The notes beneath the pieces were generated by a model, which did no database searches, was not told the origin of the DNA, and saw only the letters and a list, made by a program, of their open reading frames with translations. The position numbers and the translations under genes were made by a program. Shown piece by piece: positions 59,615-64,000 of a DNA stretch of 64,000 bases (position 1 is its first letter; every line of letters starts with the position of its first letter). Origin of the DNA: Adiantum capillus-veneris (lineage: Eukaryota > Streptophyta > Polypodiopsida > Polypodiales > Pteridaceae); the NCBI GenBank assembly GCA_014529385.2, contig CM043955.1, positions 152,878,140 to 152,942,139 of the forward strand. The letters run 5' to 3'.

Positions 59615-60733
59615 TCATACCGTTTGAAATGATGTCGTCACCCTTTGAAACCAATTGTTCCAATTGGTAATAGGTGAGGATTTTTGCCAGTAGTTTTCTA
59701 TTACCCTAGGTGCCTCGTCAAGTTGCAAGGGTGGTAAGGTACTCTCCCAGGATCGAACTTGAAGTGGTTCATCAGGTGATTCTTGAACACTGGGAGGTGT
59801 GGATTCTTTTGTAGCTTCATGGAGGTCCACTACTATAGATGGAGGCTGTGTAGAAGCTTTTACCTCTATGGATGTATTACATGAGGAGCTAGAAGCTTCA
59901 TGGAACTCCCCCCTTCCTGAGCTAGGTGGAATAAATTGGTTTTGCCTTGGAGCCCAAACTAGCTCTGGACTAGGTGTGTAGCATTCTGTGATCTTTCCCT
60001 TCCCACGGTCTGCCATTGGCTTTAGCGTTACACTGTTTGACTCATATGGGTTTGTTGTCGATAGGGAAGGACACATTTTACGTTTAGGGACCCAAATTTG
60101 CTCACTTCCATCATAGTAGCCTTGGGCTTCTAATAGTTGTTTTGGAATCCATCGTGATTTGGTCTTGACTCTCCTAGGGCGCGCTCTTGGTTTTTCGGGA
60201 AAATTTTTTCTTGGAATGGATGGGAGGGTTGAGGTAGTTGGAAGTAAGGCCTTGGGGACCCATTGGTATGTACTCTTAGGTCGTGCAGGTTGAGTACTTG
60301 CAATATCACTGCTTGCTGCAACTACAAGTGTTGAAGTGCTAGGTTCATGGGTAGCCGGCAAAGACGAGTTAACCACCTTGGCTTATGAATGTTGGCTATC
60401 CTTCAACTTTGCTAGAGTTTGCAACGTAGGTGACTTTGCTTGAATGATAGGGGTAAGAGTCGGTGGTCGCATCGTGACACTACCAGTATCCCAATCAATA
60501 GTGCATTTGGTTGCCAACATCCACGTGCGTCCCAAGTTTACGTTGCCTTCCATATCTCCCGCGGGCATGACTAGAAACCTCTGCACTATGCTTCCATTGT
60601 CATAGACAACAGGGGTCTGAAGGACTCCAAGAATAGCAGTTTTCTTTTTATTAATGCCCTGCATCGTACTCGCGTATAGGGTCGGTTTCTCTAATTGACA
60701 CCAAACTCCATAGGATAACAAATTGTGTTTAGC
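59615..60733 (-). pseudogene. G3 second retropepsin-like domain and W-[VI]-P-K repeat region
   Basis: Continues the integrase frame. Across the TGA at 60734-60736 the sequence reads A-L-L-D-T-stop-A-K-H-N-L-L-S, a retropepsin active site whose Gly codon GGA has become TGA. After ~75 residues comes N-L-G-R-T-W-M-L-A-T-K-C-T-I-D-W, the closing L-G-R-x-W element of the fold. After a TAA at 60383-60385 the frame goes on with Y-Q-W-V-P-K, S-R-W-I-P-K, Q-I-W-V-P-K and L-V-W-A-P-R, each followed by basic residues, then a Ser/Pro-rich tail and TGA at 59615. Gypsy proteases normally precede RT; one does so in G1. Cutting or RNA-binding roles are inference. Confidence 0.75.
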
Positions 60734-62401
60734 TCACGTATCTAATAAGGCATTGTATAGTACTTTCCCATAGGGGCTATTTAGCTCAATTGGGTATCGT
60801 AGGGGTGGCTCAGATTCTAATGAGTCGTCATCTGTGTCCTCGAAAAATGCTTGCGTGATTCCCAGATTAGCCTCTCGTTGGCATCTAAGACGTTGTTGTC
60901 GTTCTCGAGCCTCAACTCTTGCTTGGATTTTTTTAAGCTCTGCTTGTTCCTTGGCAACCTTCTTTTGATGGATGGCTTGCAACTCTTCCTGGCTTAGAGG
61001 ATCATAATATCTTTTGAATTTACTCCCATTAAGGAATCCAATGGTTTCAACTCCATCTAGAGTCTCCACACGAATGGTACCTTGCGGGGTAATTTCACAC
61101 ACTCGATATGGTCCCTTACCAGCGTATTTCAATTTCTTCTTTTCATTACGTACCCCGTACATAAGAACTTTATCACCAACCTTGATGTCTTTATCCTTTA
61201 AATGGCTATCAAACAACTTCTTTCTCCTATCCTTCTCCACTAGAGCATTTCGCACAGCTAATTGCCTCTCTTCATCTAGCCTTTCCAGGATATATAATCG
61301 CTCCACTAAGGGGTTACCATCCCAACCTTCTTGAGAAGCTACTCGAAGACTAGGAATGACAAACTCCCATGGCATAACTGCTTCTTGGCCATACACCATC
61401 TTAAACGGTGTGCAATTAATAGCAACTTTATACGCAGTACGATAAGCCCGTAAAGCTGATGTAAGCTTTAGGTCCCAATCAGTGCGATGAGCCTCGACTG
61501 TCTTTGTCAAAATGGAGATGAGAGTTTTGTTGGTACTCTCAGCTTGGCCATTTGCTTGGGGATAATAGGGTGTAGACTTGTGGTGAGATATCATGAAGTT
61601 TGATGTGAGTTCTTTTATTACTTCATTTATAAAATGAGTTCCATTGTCACTCACAAGTTCAAAGGGGCATCCAAAACGTGTGATAATGTTCTCAAAGAGG
61701 AACTTAGCTGTCGTTTTTGCATCCGCCTTTCGTGTTGCTTTTGCTTCAGCCCATTTGGTTACATAGTCGGTAGCCACAATGATATATCGTGATTGCGTGT
61801 TACGTGCAGCCGGACTAATTGGTCCTACAAAGTCTAAGCCCCACTTTTCAAATGGTTGGGTTACCTTGATGGGATGTAGAGGCATCCTATCCCTTCTTTG
61901 TGGCTTGTTGAAGCGTTGGCATTCATCACATCCCTTTGCAAAAAGTGATGCATCCTTAAACAGAGTGGGCCACCAATAGCCTGACTGTAAGATCTTTCGG
62001 GCAGTCAACTTTCCTGAAAAGTGACCACCAGCTACGCCCATGTGTGCCTCTTGTAGAATATATAAATACTCATCCTCGCGGGCACAGCGTCTAAGAACAT
62101 CATCTTTTCCTCTCTTATAGAGAGTTCCAGCCAGTAAGCAATAGGATTCGCATTCCTTGATTAATTTTCGAGCTATATCTTTTCGCAGCTCTTTGGGTGG
62201 AAAACCATTAACTAAGAAGTTAACAATGTTTTCACTCCATTCAGGCATTGTCTCAACAATGAACAAAGGAGTATCAGGAAATTCATCATCAACCCCCGTA
62301 GGAGCTTCGCCATTAGGGATACGAGATAAATGATCAGCCATGACATGTTTCCTCCCAGGCCTCACAACAACGGTGAAGTCAAACTCAAGAAGAATTAACA
62401 A
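60734..62401 (-). pseudogene. G3 RNase H end and integrase, 555 codons
   Basis: Begins after a TGA at 62402-62404 (T-R-stop-L-L-I-L-L-E-F-D-F, probably a lost Trp). First the RNase H/connection end G-R-K-H-V-M-A-D-H-L-S-R, then integrase: A-H-M-G-V-A-G-G-H and C-D-E-C zinc ligands, core residues D (L-D-F-V-G-P), D (S-D-N-G-T-H-F) and E (A-N-G-Q-A-E), and G-K-G-P-Y-R-V. A coiled-coil-prone charged tail (K-K-V-A-K-E-Q-A-E-L-K-K) follows, then it leads into the second retropepsin. No archaeal-type RNase H and no chromodomain. Confidence 0.92.
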
Positions 62402-64000
62402 TCATCGTGTAATTCGACCTGTGGAACACGGCTTGTTTACCAAATATAGCAATGCTTGATGATCAACATAAAACACAAACTTGGTAGCAAGAAGGTAATA
62501 GCGAAATTTCTTTACTGCGTAAATCATAGCTAGACCTTCGCGCTCTGTAGTAGTGTAGTTCATCTCAGCCTCATTTAATTGGCAACTTGCAAAGCTAATA
62601 GGGTAGTCCAATTTATGTTCTCCTGGTTGAGTTAGAACACACCCAATAGCAAAATTTGATGCATCAATATGCACATGAAAAGGTACATTCCAATCAGGTG
62701 TTCGCAGGATTGGAGCACTTGTTAGGGCCTTCTTTAATAACTCATAAGATTGATGACATTCTTTCGTCCAGTGAAACTCGATAAGAAGCTTGTACAATGG
62801 ACGCGCTATCTCGACAAAGTTTAAAATAAACCTTTGATAATAACCAACATGGCCCATAAATCTTTGAACTCCTTTATAGTTCGTAGGTGTTGGAAAATCG
62901 ACGATGGCTTTAATCTTACTCTCATCTGTGGATATCCCGTTCTTGGACACTATATGCCCTAGAATGACTCCATGCTTAACCCAAAATTGGCATTTGAAAG
63001 GGTTCAATGAGATGCGATAAAATCTGAACCTTTCAAATATTTTTCGTAGATATAACAAATGCTTCTCCCAAGAAGAATAAACACAAAGGTCATCTAGGAA
63101 AGCTTCACAAAACTCCCTTATAAATTCTTTAAACGCAGTGTTTATTAATCGTTGGAATGTAGCAGGGGCATTTGTTAAGCCAAAAGCCATAACACGAAAT
63201 GCAAACACTCCAAACTCTGTGATAAAAGCAGTTTTAGCTTGGTCCTCTAATGCAATTGTGATTTGATTGTAACCAGAGTACCCATCTAAAAAGCTATAAG
63301 CTTCCTTGCCCGCAACTCTTTCAAACACATGTTCTGAATATGGCAAGGGATAATGATCTCTCCTAGTAGCTGCATTAACTTTCTTGAGGTCCACGCACAC
63401 TCTTAGTTTCCCATTCTTTTTTGGCACAATGACTATTGGAGAAACCCATTCTGAGTGCTCAATAGGGTATATGAATCCACATTGGATAAGTTTTTCAATC
63501 TCCTCTTGTACAATTTTGGCGTACTTAGGATTCATTGGATAGGGTCGTTGCTGGACGGGTTTAGCAGTGTTGATCATGGGAATTGTATGTTGCACCACAG
63601 AAGGTGGAACGCCCTTCATGTCATGATATGTCCAAGCAAAGATATCCTTGTATTCCTTGAGAAGCTCCTTAAGTACAGCCTCTTCAGTTTTGGTAAGGTC
63701 TTGAGCAATAAAGACTGGTTTAGACTCCTCACCTGGTTCTGCTAATTCTATCTCTTTAACTACCATTGGACCATCATAGACTCCACCGCTTCCATTCGTA
63801 GGTATTCGTTGGGCTTTGGCATACACAACCTTTCGCTCCCCCGTGGTATAAGATTTAAAATGTTCAGGAGCCGTATGTAAGTCAGTAGGCTCTTGTCCTG
63901 ACGGATACCTTTCTTTTAGTTTTGCCTCCTTTTGTTGTTGTGCTAACTCTTGGTTTTGACGTCTTCTTATAGTTCGACTCAATTTCGGCTTTGTAACCTC
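62402..64000 (-). pseudogene. G3 pre-RT linker, reverse transcriptase and RNase H, partial
   Basis: Frame open through the window edge. RT motifs: F-I-Y-P-I-E-H-S-E-W-V-S-P, D-L-K-K-V-N-A-A-T, F-G-L-T-N-A-P-A-T-F-Q and the catalytic F-L-D-D-L (a variant of Y/F-V-D-D), near 63080-63110. RNase H keeps H-I-D-A-S, T-E-R-E and F-Y-V-D-H, so its acidic residues look intact. The linker before RT matches G1 residue for residue over long stretches, which locates the deletion in G1. It ends at a TGA at 62402. Confidence 0.92.

Overview
This window looks like repeat-dense nuclear DNA of a land plant. The evidence is two plant-type CACTA (En/Spm) transposons with TNP2- and TNPA-like genes, several Ty3/gypsy elements with plant primer-binding sites, Ty1/copia LTRs with a tRNA-iMet-type primer site, a LINE remnant, and one small gene that resembles the plant-specific SIAMESE-RELATED CDK inhibitors. 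Long (CT)n, (GA)n and (CA)n tracts occur throughout. The species is not resolvable by eye; a large-genome plant, possibly seed-free, would fit. I saw no rRNA, tRNA or CRISPR array.

Layout. 1-8043: minus-strand gypsy element ('G1') with its 5' LTR at 7468-8043, a tRNA-Asp-type primer site, gag and protease, then a deletion that removed reverse transcriptase and RNase H and joined the frame to integrase. 8044-11290: no gene seen; a hairpin and a degenerate tandem repeat. 11290-12655: LINE remnant. 12787-34760: a copia element carrying a CACTA transposon (14740-33294, target duplication AAG), which itself carries a nearly complete 9.3 kb gypsy element 'G2' (20692-30009, target duplication GCAT). 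This is a three-level nest with both inner junctions readable. 35782-43464: a second CACTA element with matching termini, CAT target duplication, predicted intact TNPA-like and TNP2-like genes, and a captured fragment of a heavy-metal-associated (HMA) domain gene. 43468-46800: mostly unrecognised DNA with a possible LTR. 46869-47222: the SMR-like gene, the only likely cellular gene. 47400-54340: microsatellites, a ~120 bp tandem array and a 465 bp tandem duplication. 54340-56911: remnant of an older LTR element. 56912-64000: 3' half of a second member of the G1 family ('G3') reading toward lower coordinates.

How the parts relate. G1 and G3 share integrase and LTR sequence, so together they outline one family: gag with zinc knuckles and a D-G-G-A protease, RT, RNase H and integrase, followed in the same frame by a second retropepsin-like domain (D-T-G-A, its G codon now TGA), W-[VI]-P-K repeats and a separate acidic ORF behind its own TATA-like box. 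G2 belongs to a different lineage with an additional archaeal-type RNase H before integrase. In the first CACTA element the two transposase genes diverge from a region rich in the element's own ATTACCGC terminal motif; in the second they are tandem on one strand.

The strongest leads are the integrase-retropepsin arrangement, the apparently intact CACTA element with captured HMA sequence, and the dated nest. All domain calls come from reading motifs; none was confirmed by a database search.
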